A stretch of DNA of 64,000 nucleotides. It comes from Acanthochromis polyacanthus (Eukaryota; Chordata; Actinopteri; Pomacentridae). Position 1 is the stretch's first letter. Every line of letters starts with the position of its first letter. Of the stretch, positions 50,701 to 64,000 are shown in pieces. Under the pieces are notes generated by a model. That model made no database searches and was not told the origin of the DNA. It saw only the letters and a program-made list of their open reading frames with translations. Position numbers and translations under genes: made by a program. Location: assembly GCF_021347895.1 (NCBI RefSeq), contig NC_067117.1, positions 20,392,358-20,456,357 of the forward strand. Direction: 5' to 3'.

Positions 50701-53104
50701 CCATGTTTGACCCTTGTGGTTCTCTTGGTAGCTCTTTTGATAACTAATGGGTTTTGAAGCTGCACCAACAGTGATTTTATGTCTTGTGAACACGGCTAAG
50801 AAAATGTCCACGTGCTTATTGTGCAATTTCCACATTTACAGCGTTTTTATGATTCCCACTCATGACCAGTATTGCAGCCTCTTGTTCCTTGACACGAGGC
50901 TCCCCTGTTGACCTCAGTGTGTTATGTTTGTGTCTTTTTGACACAGTTACATCACGACTACACTGCCTATTTAAAGCAGTCCTCACTTAGCATCTGGGGC
51001 AGGCCAATCTCTGCGGCTATTTCTGTCTCAGACGTCTTGCTTTATGACAAGGCTGAAAGACTGAGTCTCGGGCTGGAAGTTTTTCATTTTTTTTGTTTGC
51101 TTTTGGCTCTTATGACCCAGTGCGTGCAGTTTGTTGTTGTGAGTGATAATTGGCATCATTTGCATGTGACTAAAAGACTGCATTAATTTCAAAGTGCATG
51201 TTTGGATGTCACTTTGGGTGAATGTATTAAAAGACATCAAGCTTGACTTTTGTTTGCTTGTGAGCATTTTTGTGACGCTTAATTTGCATGGATCAAACAA
51301 TAATCTTTGTCTGAAATTAAATGTTTGCCATCGTGACTAAAACTGCTAGACAAGTGGTGTTAAATCCTCCAAGAATGCTGTAAGAGTGACTATATGTCAG
51401 ATTATACTTTTAACACACTAAAAAATAAACAACTAAATACAAATACAAGAATAAAAGATAAATGGACGGGAAATTTAGGTCAGTAAGCTGATCATGCAAT
51501 CATTGAGCCAGTAACAACCTATAACCTTTTATGAGTCTGCAATATATGAAAACTAATGTGCCTATCAGTTCAGTATCGAAAGAGACACCCTTGAGGGACT
51601 TCTTCAGCTTTTTGATACCTGGCTCATGATGGGGCAATAATGACAAGGTGATGAAACAATTGTGCAGGTTATTTGGAGGCTGTGTTCAGATCAATAAATC
51701 ATCTGCTGGTTCATAGTGTGAGGCCACAGAGCAAGTGATATAAAAGTGTATGACTAGACATCAAGAATAAGAAAGATAAACTTACTACAGTTGGAGATAG
51801 GAGTGAGAATGCTTGTTACAATTACAGCATTAAACATGGTTGCTCTTTCTGAGTTCAAACAGTCTGCCATCTCCATTCCTCACAGATATCGTCGATCTTT
51901 CATATGTTTGGGGAATTTATTCCATTTCACAACAGCGGGATATGCTTCAGAACTACTTCACTTTATTTGCCAATGTCTCATCTGTCTTCAAAATTGATCT
52001 GGACTTGCAGCCTGTGCGGGGAGGACATACATTCATTGATTAGCTGTCTGTGTGTTGTTGGGATCAATATTATTTGTCGGTGTGCTTTCTGCAATCATAT
52101 TGTTTGGTTCTGCCCATCTTTTCATAGACTGAACAAATAATTTATGTAAGATCTTTAGGAGCTCTGGTGTATGATCTGGGAGATTTCTGGGAGACGAACT
52201 GAAAAAGAGAGAAAGATGATTTCTGTGTGCCAAAACAGCGGCTTGATGAATTACATTACAGTTCAGTGTATGAAAGCATATATTTTACTGTTTCCTCAGC
52301 AATATTAATTTGTTCATTTACATTAAAAAAGATGCTACGTATTTTACATTACCTGTTGTTTATAGCAGCAGACTTCGGTTGAAAATAGGTGTGCATATTG
52401 AAAAAATAAGCAAATCATTGGTTAATCATTTCAACAACTGATATTTAAATCTAGCCAGATATTAAAAATTAAACAATGAGACATGAAGTCTGTGCTGGTT
52501 TAGGCCATGTGGTGCTGCGGCCGCCCAGAAGGGTGCAGTGTAGCTTCATTGATGAGTTCTTTTACTGACATGTCAGTGGACCGTGGTCCAGATGTTGCAC
52601 GCACACACATACACACCACACACACACAACAAGCAGGACACAAAATTGGCAGAGCTCTCCCCCCTTCCTTCTCCACCTGTGAGCCCACCTGTGTGTCCAT
52701 CTGTAGAGGAGAGACACCAGTTGTTCTGATTAGGAGCCAGTGTGTCTCAAGTACCTTCCTATATCCTCTATGCGAGACCTCAGTGAGGCTATCTGCTGTC
52801 TGTCGTACACAGTAAGGCCTGTATGTCTTATACAGAGAATGGCGCTCTGAACAACAAACTCAGAAAGAAAAAAAAAGGTTCATTAAACAATGATAAAACA
52901 AATTTAAAAATAGCTTGCTGTGGTTAATGTCCCCAGCTGTTTGGAAAATCTGGTGACACTGACATTATGTTGAAAATATGTAAAATACAAAGAGAGCAAA
53001 CAGGCGTTCTGTTTTCTGCAGTGTGTATTTTTGTTGCAATGTTTTTTTGCAGCAAAATTCAGCTGGGCTTGTATTAGCATATGTCACAAATTAGCAAATT
53101 CATG

Positions 53105-53107
<3 letters not shown>

Positions 53108-53139
<32 letters not shown>
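53108..53139. repeat. (AT)n microsatellite
   Basis: About 16 AT units with no interruption. Confidence 0.95.
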
Positions 53140-53142
<3 letters not shown>

Positions 53143-53984
53143 TACACAAAAAGCTGATTTCTGAGCGAGATCATCTGTTCACTAAAATAAATTCAGATGA
53201 GCGCACTTTATTAGACTTGCTAGATCACCCATAGAAGCTGAACTGAAGGGGTGACAAACAATGACGAATAAGCTTCACTTTATTAAAAAAAAAAGCTTTC
53301 TGGCTCCTTGGAGCTAAATGTGGAATGAGCATTTATTGTAGATGACCACAGGGGAAATAAAACCTCATGGCCATCTCTTGTGTGAAGTGAGAATCTTTGT
53401 CCTTAACCCAAGATTTTCACTCCGTAACTAGAATGACCTCGCATCTGGTGTTGCCACGGCTTGTCTGACAGAAATATGTCTGTCCTCGCTAGGTAACAAA
53501 TGAACCCAACACCCCAGAGAATGGTCTCGCATCTGTTTATCTTTTTCGCCTGTCTGTTCAGTGCGCTGCATCAGGCTGACACTCCTCTGCAGCCTTTGTG
53601 GATTTCAGAACTTGCCTCTGGCATTACAGGGACACAGTCGGTGCTGACTGGTAGCAACATTTGTTAATGTTGGGACTGGATGGGAAAGTAGAGAGTGTAT
53701 CTGTCTTAATAAGTTAGTATCCTTGGTGGGACACTGTTTTGCCATTTTTCAATTTTATTAGTTTTTTTTTTTTTTTTACATTGAAATTTTTTTTTCCTGT
53801 GTATTCACTCATGCTGAACCAACAGTCAATTAACAGACCAGCAATTGGGGACTATTTGATAAATAACTAATTAAATCAGTTTTTCAAGCAAAAATGCTCC
53901 ACACTGTCAGGTTACATTGATTAAAAGTGCTGCTTTTCTTTCTTTAATGTGACTGTTATTTGGACAAAAACATGCAATTGGATG

Positions 53985-54125
53985 GCATCACTTCAAGCTC
54001 TAGGGAATTGTTCTGGGGATTTTTCAGTACTTTCTGACAATTTATAGACTAAATGAATAATTAAATAATCAAGAAACTAAGCTGCGAATGATTTTATGAT
54101 GAAAATAATTGTTAGCTGTCGCCCC
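53985..54125. repeat. Decayed repeat ending in GTTAGCTGTCGCCCC
   Basis: AATAATTAAATAATCAAGAAACTAAGC and GATGAAAATAATTGTTAGCTGTCGCCCC resemble the end of a common teleost repeat whose terminus reads AATAATCGTTAGTTGCAGCCC. The opposite terminus was not found nearby. Low confidence in limits. Confidence 0.4.
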
Positions 54126-57100
54126 AGTGTTGGCTGACTTTGCAGCTGCAATTTGTTGTTGGAAACTGTCTTGCGTCTCGAGTCTGCAATGAATCATAAT
54201 GTAGCGTTGAATCATGAAAAGTTAGAAAGTGGTGCCAGAAATGCAGGCACACTTAGTAAAATTAAGGACTTAGGTGAGGACAACAGGCAGGGCACTTCCT
54301 CTGTGCCTTGGTGGGGGTAAGAGGTTGAATGAAATGTCAGGCGCTGAAGAACAGATGCATAATTGAAACGTTGCGTTGCTGCTGCAGCCGTGCACAAGGT
54401 TGTTTGATTGATACTGTTTTAGAACACTCCTGTCCCCTCATGCTCATGGGGTTTACCTGGGGAGAAACCAGGGGAGTGGGAAAGGTGCTTAGGTGGCTCA
54501 TCTGGGTTTTGGAGGAAAATTGGTGCCATCCATCAAACACTGCATTTAACAAACGCTAACGCAGGCCAGGCCAACAAAGGATTCGTATATAAGGCAGTGA
54601 ACTGGGAAACATGTGCGGTGCAGGGACTGCTGAGGGTCTATCAATCAGCCAGTCAGCTCCTTTATTTAACAAGCGAGGGCCACAGACCCCGAGGGCCACA
54701 CTCCATATTCTGGCTGGTTGGGCATGCAGTCTTCCCCTGTAAAAGGAAGAAAAAAGGGGAAGAGCGGGATGACGGGAGGAAGGAAAGAGGGGCATGAAGG
54801 GATTGGGGTTTGGTGGGGGGGTGATGGAGGTGCAGAAGGGTTTGGCCCGTGTCCCCTGGCGTGCCGGTGCGCTTCATCTTCTCAGTGCAAGGGCCTGGAA
54901 CTGCTGCTTGATGGGATTTTCAGCCCTGTGGCCTCCGCTGTCCCAGCATCCATCTGGAGGGCTGCCGTGTGCACAGCGGAGAGCCAGCCACTCAGCGACA
55001 CAGCCATAAAGAACAACCCGTAGGCCAGCCAATGCCACTGATCTGAGGCTCGCAGCTCTGTTCAGTGGACAGGCCAACACTCAGTGGCACACATTCCTGT
55101 CAGGGACACAGACTGATCCCTAAGCTACTGTGTGCTCAGTGTAACAGAAAACACGCTCTGAGAGACAGCCCACATCCGACCACTGACTCCTTCAAAGCTT
55201 AGAAAACTGGAATGGAACGGGAACTTCACTATTCAGCACCCTTAATGGCGTAGACAGGACTATCTCCCCGCGCTCTCATTTTATCTCTCTCACCGAAATA
55301 GCACATATACACTTATCCTGTGCTTCTGCAATGTGAGACTTCAGATTTTTTCCTCATAAATTTACAGTGCATTTCAGATTCTGATTTAGGAACAGCACAG
55401 AAGTTGCAATGGTACCTTACAGATTATGCAAATGCATACACAGTGGTCACACAGATTTCTGAAAGGCAATGCTTCCTTTGTATGTTTAATAACACGCTGA
55501 ATCCATTTCTATAGAACAGTTGAGTTTAATACCACACAGCGCAGCATCCAGAACAATACACAGTGATATATAATTGAAAATCAACACCAAATATGCAAAG
55601 ACAATCATTACTGCCTCTCATTATTGGATCCAATTTATGTATGCCCCAGGGAACGGAGGAGCAAATAATGGATTGGTACTGTGGAGAGCCGAGTTACTGT
55701 ACGCATCATATTGGGGTTGAACATGCACGAGATTCCAGCCTGATATAACCCAAAATAGTGTGGAAAGTTTGGATTGAAAATGTTTTTGTTTCTCCTCAGG
55801 GCTACACAGCATCATTAGCATATTTTTTCCCTCCTGACGACTGTAAATTCAGTGAATGTAGCCCTGTGGTGGGTAAGGTGGGCAGACGGCAGACTGTATA
55901 AATAAACAGAGTCTGTCTGAGGGCAGCACTGTGGCCCCCACCTGCCCACCATCAATCAATATTACAGCGGCCACTGGCAGCCCAATCGCCCTTTTATAGG
56001 CCTGTGAAATGATCAAACATCTGCTCATAACCATGCTTCATATATAGATGGATCACACGTACAATATCAAATCCTACAACTAAATGTAACAATGCCAATA
56101 TGGTACATTTATCCAAAAGTATGTACAGTGGGGTGTACGAATAGCCTTTGGACAGAACTCATCAATAACTGAATTAGTGAGCTTTTTAAGGCTCTCCAAA
56201 TAGTGACGATCAATGAAGTCTTCCTTTAATGTGGCCGAGCCAAAGCCCAGCTCACTGTCAACTCTTTCTTTGTTTACTGTTTAAAAGTCCACCATGCTGA
56301 TGGAAGCTGGGTGAACATGATAAAAGTTGAGGCCAGTAACTAGTTTGGCAGCTGTAGTAGACAAAGGTTGCCGGGGCCTGGTCCATGGAGAGGAGGAATG
56401 AATCCAAGTGGTCCAAGGTTAATGGTGGCTTGAAACAAAATGGATTCAGTGCCAGGGGCGTGCTGACAGGTGATTTGACATGAATGAAGGTGGGCCATCA
56501 ATCTCCCGTTGGCCCCTCTGACCCTCCCCCGCCCTGCCATAGCAGCTAGGGGGCGCCAGGTGTCATGGTGCCCTGACCTGTACAGGCCTCCAGATAGCCC
56601 ACCTGCTGTCTGCCTAAAGCTCCCCCTACGGCTAGAAGAGACTCCCATCACTTCACGCTTGGCTGGCATAATGAAACTGTGATTGGAAGATAGTGAACTG
56701 TGACAGGCAGTAGTAGACTCAAAGTCTTCTAGCCAAATTCAAACCTCTCACTCCAGGTTTCCTTTTACAGCCCTCTCTTCTCTTGAATCGCTCTGACAAT
56801 TTAATGGTGCAAAAATGATAATCTGCCAGCCTATCTTTAATATGCTTTCATACTCCGCGTGGCTATTGTCTCACGTACTGTAGAATAAAAGGATTTAGTA
56901 ACTCGCTCAACCTGAGGAGAAATACAGGTAAAGTACGCTGAGGCAAAAAAACACTTTGTGTAGTTTGAGTGTCATTAAATGCACGTGTGTACGTGCTCAC
57001 CCCCAACTACAAAGTCCACCCCAGGCAGGTTGGGCTTCACATTTAAACCTGACATAAATTCCCTGTCACAAATCCCTGGGGCAGCCAGGCTTGTAGGCAC

Positions 57101-60100
57101 AAAAGCAAATATTTCCGTTCCTGATCACGGCCAATCCCTTTTAACATCCACACCCTCAGACCACCCTCCTCCCCACCCTCCCCTGAACGTACCCTAGCAC
57201 CGCAAGCCAGCCATTTGTCACAAAGTAATTATAGAATTATCGATTGGCAAGCAATTAACACCTTTCTTCTCTTTTTCCACCCTCCTCCGGCCCCCCACCC
57301 CCACCCCATCCACCCCATCCTTTAATTTGAACTCGTAGAGAAAAAAGGAATAAGAAGAGGGGGGGGCTGTAGGAGCAACACATTTAATCCTGCTGGCATT
57401 TCCTAGTTCTCCTCAAATTAATAGGGTGACGGGGACAAAACAGCTTTTCTCTTTCTTCCTCTGTTTCCTGTGTTATTTTCTCTCCTTGTCTTGCCGGCTG
57501 ATCTATCTTTAACAGAGAGGGAGCTGCTTAGAGTACAGCCAAACACTCTATTCAAGCTGCGATGAATGAATGTGCCATTAAACCTTATTTCAGAAAGAAC
57601 ACTACATGCTTCATGACAACCACACGGTTCCTGATATGATAGCAATGTCACTGCTGCAGAACTCTCGCAGGGACAAATACCTCGCGAGTATTGACTGCTC
57701 TTTTCATTTTTTGGCAGCCTTTAAATTTGCCTCTTCTCTGAGCCCTGTTTTCCAGCTGCCACTGGTAGTAGTGGTCCAGATGGACGTACAGGGAAACAGT
57801 GTTAGAACCTCCGGCTGGCAGGTGTCGGAGTCAGGATGGATGTCATGGAACATCACCTTAGTAACATATGGATAGGGACAGAAGAGTTGATTCCCCTTCT
57901 GGCAAGTTCGATCTTCTCTTTCTGTTTACCAGCTTCTTTCTCTGTGCATGGCTCACTCTCCCAGCTTTTGCGTTATACTTGACATGTCCACTAAAAGAGT
58001 CTTACGGCTTATGCCTCCTTAACTCTACATACAAGGGCATTTTGTTGCATCTGAAGCGGAGCATAATCTGTGTTCTTAAACTGTGGACCAAAAGTGGGTC
58101 ACAGCTCTGCTTTTAGGGTGTCCTCACAAAGTAAAAAGCACCAATAAACATTAATGAGTCTGTACCGTGGGATGAGACACTAAATTTGTAATTTGGGGTT
58201 TTGCACTGAAAAAAAGCACCCCTGAGTTACACGATTTAATTTCCCTCCGCTTTCCCCGACTCGTGGGCGGGGTTGGGGGTTGGGGTGCTGGTGGATGGGG
58301 GAGTAATGCTACTTCAAAATTGCAATTCATGTCATCACACCAGTGCGTTATTTTTCTTTCCTGTGAGAAGCAGATGAGATAGAGCTGCTGTTCTCATCAC
58401 AGCAGCCATGACAGAATTAGTCATATTGATCAAAAAATGATAACAAAACTAATTTTCTCACCGAAATGATGAGAAGGTGAATGGAAAGGGAGCTAATTTC
58501 AGTACGATCAGAGTGATGTATTTCTCAGTTTAGAGCTATAGGGACTATATTGGCCATTTAATGTTTTAATAGTATCACACTTGGTACTTTTACGCACATT
58601 AACGAAGTAAACAGTAGAAAATACTTGCAAATGTAGCACACTCCTTTTTACACAGCACTCTCTTCTTCCCTCAAAATACTGCTAACCTAATGCGAGTGGC
58701 ATTAATTTGACAGCAATTTAGGAACAATTTGAAGCCATTTAGGGACCTTTTTCTTTCATCCTGTAGTGTTGATCAATAATTCCCCTCAGGATGTTATTCA
58801 AACACACATACAGCAATATTCCTTCCTGAAAAACATTGTGATATTGACCTGTTTTTCCTTCCCTGCAGCGCTTCTTATTTTCTCAAAGAAAGGGCAGCCC
58901 AAGAGACAGACATTGTTGTGGCCCTCTGCACTATGCAGGTTTTCTGGCTTTTATGGCTCAAACACTTTGGCTTTCTGGCACACTTTCTTCAAAGTCTGCT
59001 TAAATCTCTGGAATGCTTTCTGTACCGTTGACATTTAAGATAGTTTTGAGTTTTATTTGTTAGTCCGTCTACACTTGTTTTGAAATGAGTTGCAACTTTT
59101 GGGAGTTAACTGCAATGTTTAAAGATCCCCTTTGGTGAGAATCTACTTTTTAATCATGTAAACATGTCAGTATGATTGGTTTTATTTGCTAAAAGTTACA
59201 TCATAAGCAAAAATTAGCAGTCAAGACTATAGTTGAGCCTTTCCCCAATGAAAGTGCAGGACACTGATGACATTTTCAAAAACACATAGTCAAAGGTTTC
59301 ATGCATAACAACTTGCTGTATTATATTTCTGTAGAGTCGGTTTCTGGTTTGAACATGTATAGTTCAATTACTCCACTATTAGGGCTTGCTATTGTGTAGC
59401 ATTGAGTAATTTCACTGTATTTGACCAGAGTCACAGGTGAGCTGGTGTGCTGAAGCTGCAAAGAACAGGGAGGTTGGAGTGGCAATAAGGCATTGAAAAG
59501 ATCACTTTCAGTGATAAAGTTTCTAAATATGTCACTTTGATAAACAGAGATGAATTTTTAGGGGTTAAATCAAGACTGGAAAAGGATTTTAAAACTCACC
59601 ATCATCATCTCATCCTCATTTCAAATTAAAGACGATATTGCACTGGAAGCTTTCAAAATCAAACACAGACTCTCATAGTTTTCGCTCATAAATTTCTTTC
59701 CATGCAGTGACTTCCCACATGGCCAAACATCAAGAAAAGAATTTCAATGTCAATCTAGAATTCCATCCGTAGTCATCCACAGTTTAATCTGTACTTTTAT
59801 GCAAGTTTTGTTACCTTTACCCAGGCAGCACTGAAAGCAATAACTGTGTGCCCCAGAAAAATGAGATACTGTTGGTCAAAGTAGCATTATTCAATGTTTA
59901 CGAAGGACAGATGAAATACTCCACTACACCAAGTGTAAAAGTCTGAAAACAATAAGCCCTTTTCACTGCAGACATTTTGACACACATGTAACAGATGAGA
60001 TCAATTTCTCCATTGTTACTGCCATCACTTGTTCAAAGTACAGACACTCTTTTGCTCTAGTTTGAACCACTAAGTCCAAGAACAATAGATGGTCCTCTTT

Positions 60101-61213
60101 ACTTGGCCAACTGTTTTGGTGATGTTCTTTTGTTTATGACATGGACTCATTCAGCTAATTTAGTTCCATTTTTTTGTATTTTCTATTTTCTTTGATAGTA
60201 AAGCTCACTTTTTGTATTTTCAACTTTTCTCTACTGGTGCATTTGGGTCCTCCTTTCCAAACAGTGACAGTTCTAAATAAAGAAAATAATAGGTTCTACT
60301 CATTACTTTTATATTAAAAGCTGTTTCAGGTTATGCTTTCTTCTTCATTAAGCAGAAAATTTCCATAAAAGGCAGGGGCAAGCACTTAAACATTTTGCAC
60401 TTATTTAGAGAAAACACTAAAGAAATTGGAAGAAAAAAAGTGCACCAGTTCTCCTTTTATGTTTCATGTGGTCCTTTTTCAGTCATAATTTTAAAATTGT
60501 TCAAATGACTTTTGTGATCTTGCAGGTAGCGATTAACAGATCGATGTCAAAAACATTTATTATGTAAAAACGTGCCATTTTGCAAAGGATTGCTTATCAA
60601 CAGTATGATCTATATGATATGTGTAAAAAAAAAATTGACTCCCTTGTCTCAAAAATCCTGATCACATTTCTTTCTATTTACTTCTAAATCGCATAGTTAC
60701 ATGGGATCAAAGAAGACACATAGCTATTGTTTTGCACTTTATACACATCTGTGGTTTGGTGAATTGCCTTCCACTTACTGCATCAACATGCACAATTAAC
60801 CAGCGGATCCCTCTCATGATTCATTAACCTGCGTCCCAGCCGTTTCAAACCCCTCTCCTTTATCCACACTAAGGTGTCATATGAAAGGTGTTGGGGTTAC
60901 ATAGGAGTCACGTGTGAGTTGCAGTCAATGTCCATTCCTACTTCGTGTTGGGAGATTTGAGGTCCACCTAATTTATCAAGTGGATAGTGGGAATCAAACA
61001 GAAGGTACTGGTGCAGGCAGTCAATTTTGAGACAACCCCCTCACCTCCCCACTTTTCAGGAAGACAACACCATCTAGGAATACCTATTTGTTGTTTGACA
61101 TGGCCTCTGTTGTAAAATTGATGTTATCATCCAGTGAGCTGATGTGTTTTGTGAAAGCCACCTCCTTAGAGGTTCCTTTATTCACCCACGTCAACTCTTC
61201 CCTGTATCCTTAA

Positions 61214-61299
61214 CCCTTTGATGTGCACCGTGGGTCAGGAGATGCGCTCATTTTCCATTGGATTTGGGTCACTTTTAGCCCATGTTGTGCATCAAAGAG
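61214..61299. mobile_element. 86-bp TTAA-flanked palindromic MITE (piggyBac-like)
   Basis: The element begins CCCTTTGATGTGCACCGTGGGTC and ends with the near-complement CCCATGTTGTGCATCAAAGAG. It is bounded by TTAA at 61210-61213 and 61300-61303. TTAA duplication and ends starting with CCC/CTC plus TTTGATG are typical of piggyBac-type non-autonomous elements. It is short enough to fold into a hairpin. Confidence 0.75.
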
Positions 61300-62132
61300 T
61301 TAAAATGGCAGCACACTGACATAATTGCTCATACCTCCACTGGAAATCTGTTGCTACTTGTAGGAAAAGAGTAAAGGATGCAAAATATTAACCTTCTGAA
61401 TCTCAAATTCCACAGGTAGGCTTGAAAGGCATGTTTTACAAAATTGGCAAAATTATGGCATTCATCAGAGCCAGAAACTGTGAAATCAAAAGAAAATGCT
61501 AGATTTTCAACCTTCCTTGTACTTTATTAGTGACACTCTGTTCCATTAAGAAACTTCATCAAATTTAAGGTCATGATACTACATGAAAATCATTTTATTC
61601 TAAAAAGAATAATTGTACAAGAAGTTTGCTCTACCTGGATTCTTTAAAAAGAAAATGAATTCTACCCTCATCGGTGAAACCATGAAACTATTAGTGACTC
61701 AGCTGTGACCAACACTCATGTGACAAAAATTTAGTGAACCAGAATGAGCTGCAGGCTGTGTTTAAACAGATCAGAGAGGCAACAAGTATGAAAAGAAATA
61801 AAAATTGTACGAAGTGAAATATCTTTTGTATGTAGAGTCACTTTTTTTCCAGTATTGGTAAGACCTTCAGACATGTTGATTTTAGGCTTTTTTAAAAACA
61901 TTTTTGTGAAATAAATAATTTAAGTGTTTCAACTTTATTTTTTTATGATTTGTGGCATCATAACTGTGTCATACTGCACAGTGACACGTTTCAGTGTCTC
62001 TGCTTGTAGTCATGGTTGTGTGAATCTGTTCAGAGGTTTGAGATAAGATGTTGCTGTATAACTACCAGTGTTGTTTATATAACCCTGCTCTTCCAGTGCT
62101 CTTGTTTTATTATGTGTTATCATCTATTAATA

Positions 62133-63767
<1,635 letters not shown>

Positions 63768-63769
63768 TA

Positions 63770-64000
63770 TGTGTTTTAAGCTAAGCGTGTCAGTGGTCCA
63801 TGTATTTTACTTGTGGTTGCAGGTTGCTGACCAGTAAAGTCACACTGTCTCGCTTTAACATCACTGCTAGTAGATGAACTCTGTCGAAGACAGTGATAAA
63901 GCTCTAATGAAAGACATTTCAGCAGCAATTGGCTGAATTGTGAGGGTCAGGCCTCGATGCTGATCAGTCTGTTGTGTGCATAATGACTTGTTTATTTGCT
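63770..64000. other. Right flank, nothing seen
   Basis: Unique-looking AT-rich sequence up to the window edge; no exon, repeat or RNA gene recognised. Confidence 0.5.

Larger units (their letters stand above)
50700..62130. other. 11-kb gene-free interval
   Basis: No open frame here resembles a known family, and I could not build a multi-exon gene in phase. It holds an AT microsatellite, a decayed repeat end near 54 kb and a TTAA-flanked MITE near 61.2 kb. The part from about 54.5 to 58.3 kb looks unique and richer in G and C than its surroundings, with homeodomain-type TAATTA and ATCGAT motifs. It could hold conserved non-coding elements. Confidence 0.55.

Noticed and set aside
50908..52140. 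Frames of 60-92 aa in the gene-free interval
   Set aside because: Short, overlapping, unlike any protein I know, with no neighbouring exon in phase.
54597..55080. Overlapping 60-100 aa frames on both strands in GC-rich sequence
   Set aside because: GC-richer DNA has fewer stops; no splice sites in phase, no conserved motif, both strands open equally.

Overview
The window is nuclear DNA from a ray-finned fish (teleost). The evidence is GT-AG spliced genes with long AT-rich introns, proteins that read like fish orthologues of vertebrate genes, and typical teleost repeats: Tc1-like transposons flanked by TA, a tRNA-derived SINE with a GATG tail, a TTAA-flanked MITE and long CA microsatellites. 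The order dnai1 - fam219a - (unassigned gene) - myorg resembles what I recall of human 9p13.3 (DNAI1, FAM219A, C9orf24, MYORG). I found no CRISPR array, operon, prophage or other prokaryotic feature.

Layout. (1) 3410-19127, minus strand: dnai1, an outer-arm axonemal dynein intermediate chain. Nineteen coding exons could be placed by hand. The last ~30 codons are not found and probably lie left of the window. Exon 9 is one base short of keeping the reading frame. (2) 19128-19818: a compact head-to-head promoter with an RFX X-box-like site, a CCAAT box and an ETS site. (3) 19819-29653, plus strand: fam219a, six coding exons, 181 aa, followed by a long 3' UTR. (4) 32773-38760, plus strand: a nicalin-like gene of about 16 exons, apparently a divergent paralogue of NCLN. 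(5) 40014-41735, plus strand: a five-exon gene for a 233-aa basic protein that I do not recognise. (6) 43.4-50.7 kb, plus strand: myorg, with a likely non-coding first exon near 43.4 kb and a 684-aa type II membrane GH31 glycosidase encoded at 46737-48977. (7) 50.7-62.1 kb: about 11 kb with no supportable gene. (8) 62133-63767: a complete 1,635-bp Tc1-like transposon, minus strand, whose transposase frame has one internal stop.

The host genes are not a pathway. dnai1 serves motile cilia, the nicalin-like protein and MYORG are predicted to act in the ER and secretory pathway, and FAM219A has no established function. The only functional link visible in the DNA is the promoter shared by dnai1 and fam219a. 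I saw no clearly new biological system. The strongest leads are the dnai1 exon-9 frameshift, the unassigned five-exon gene, the divergent nicalin paralogue and the almost intact Tc1 element.
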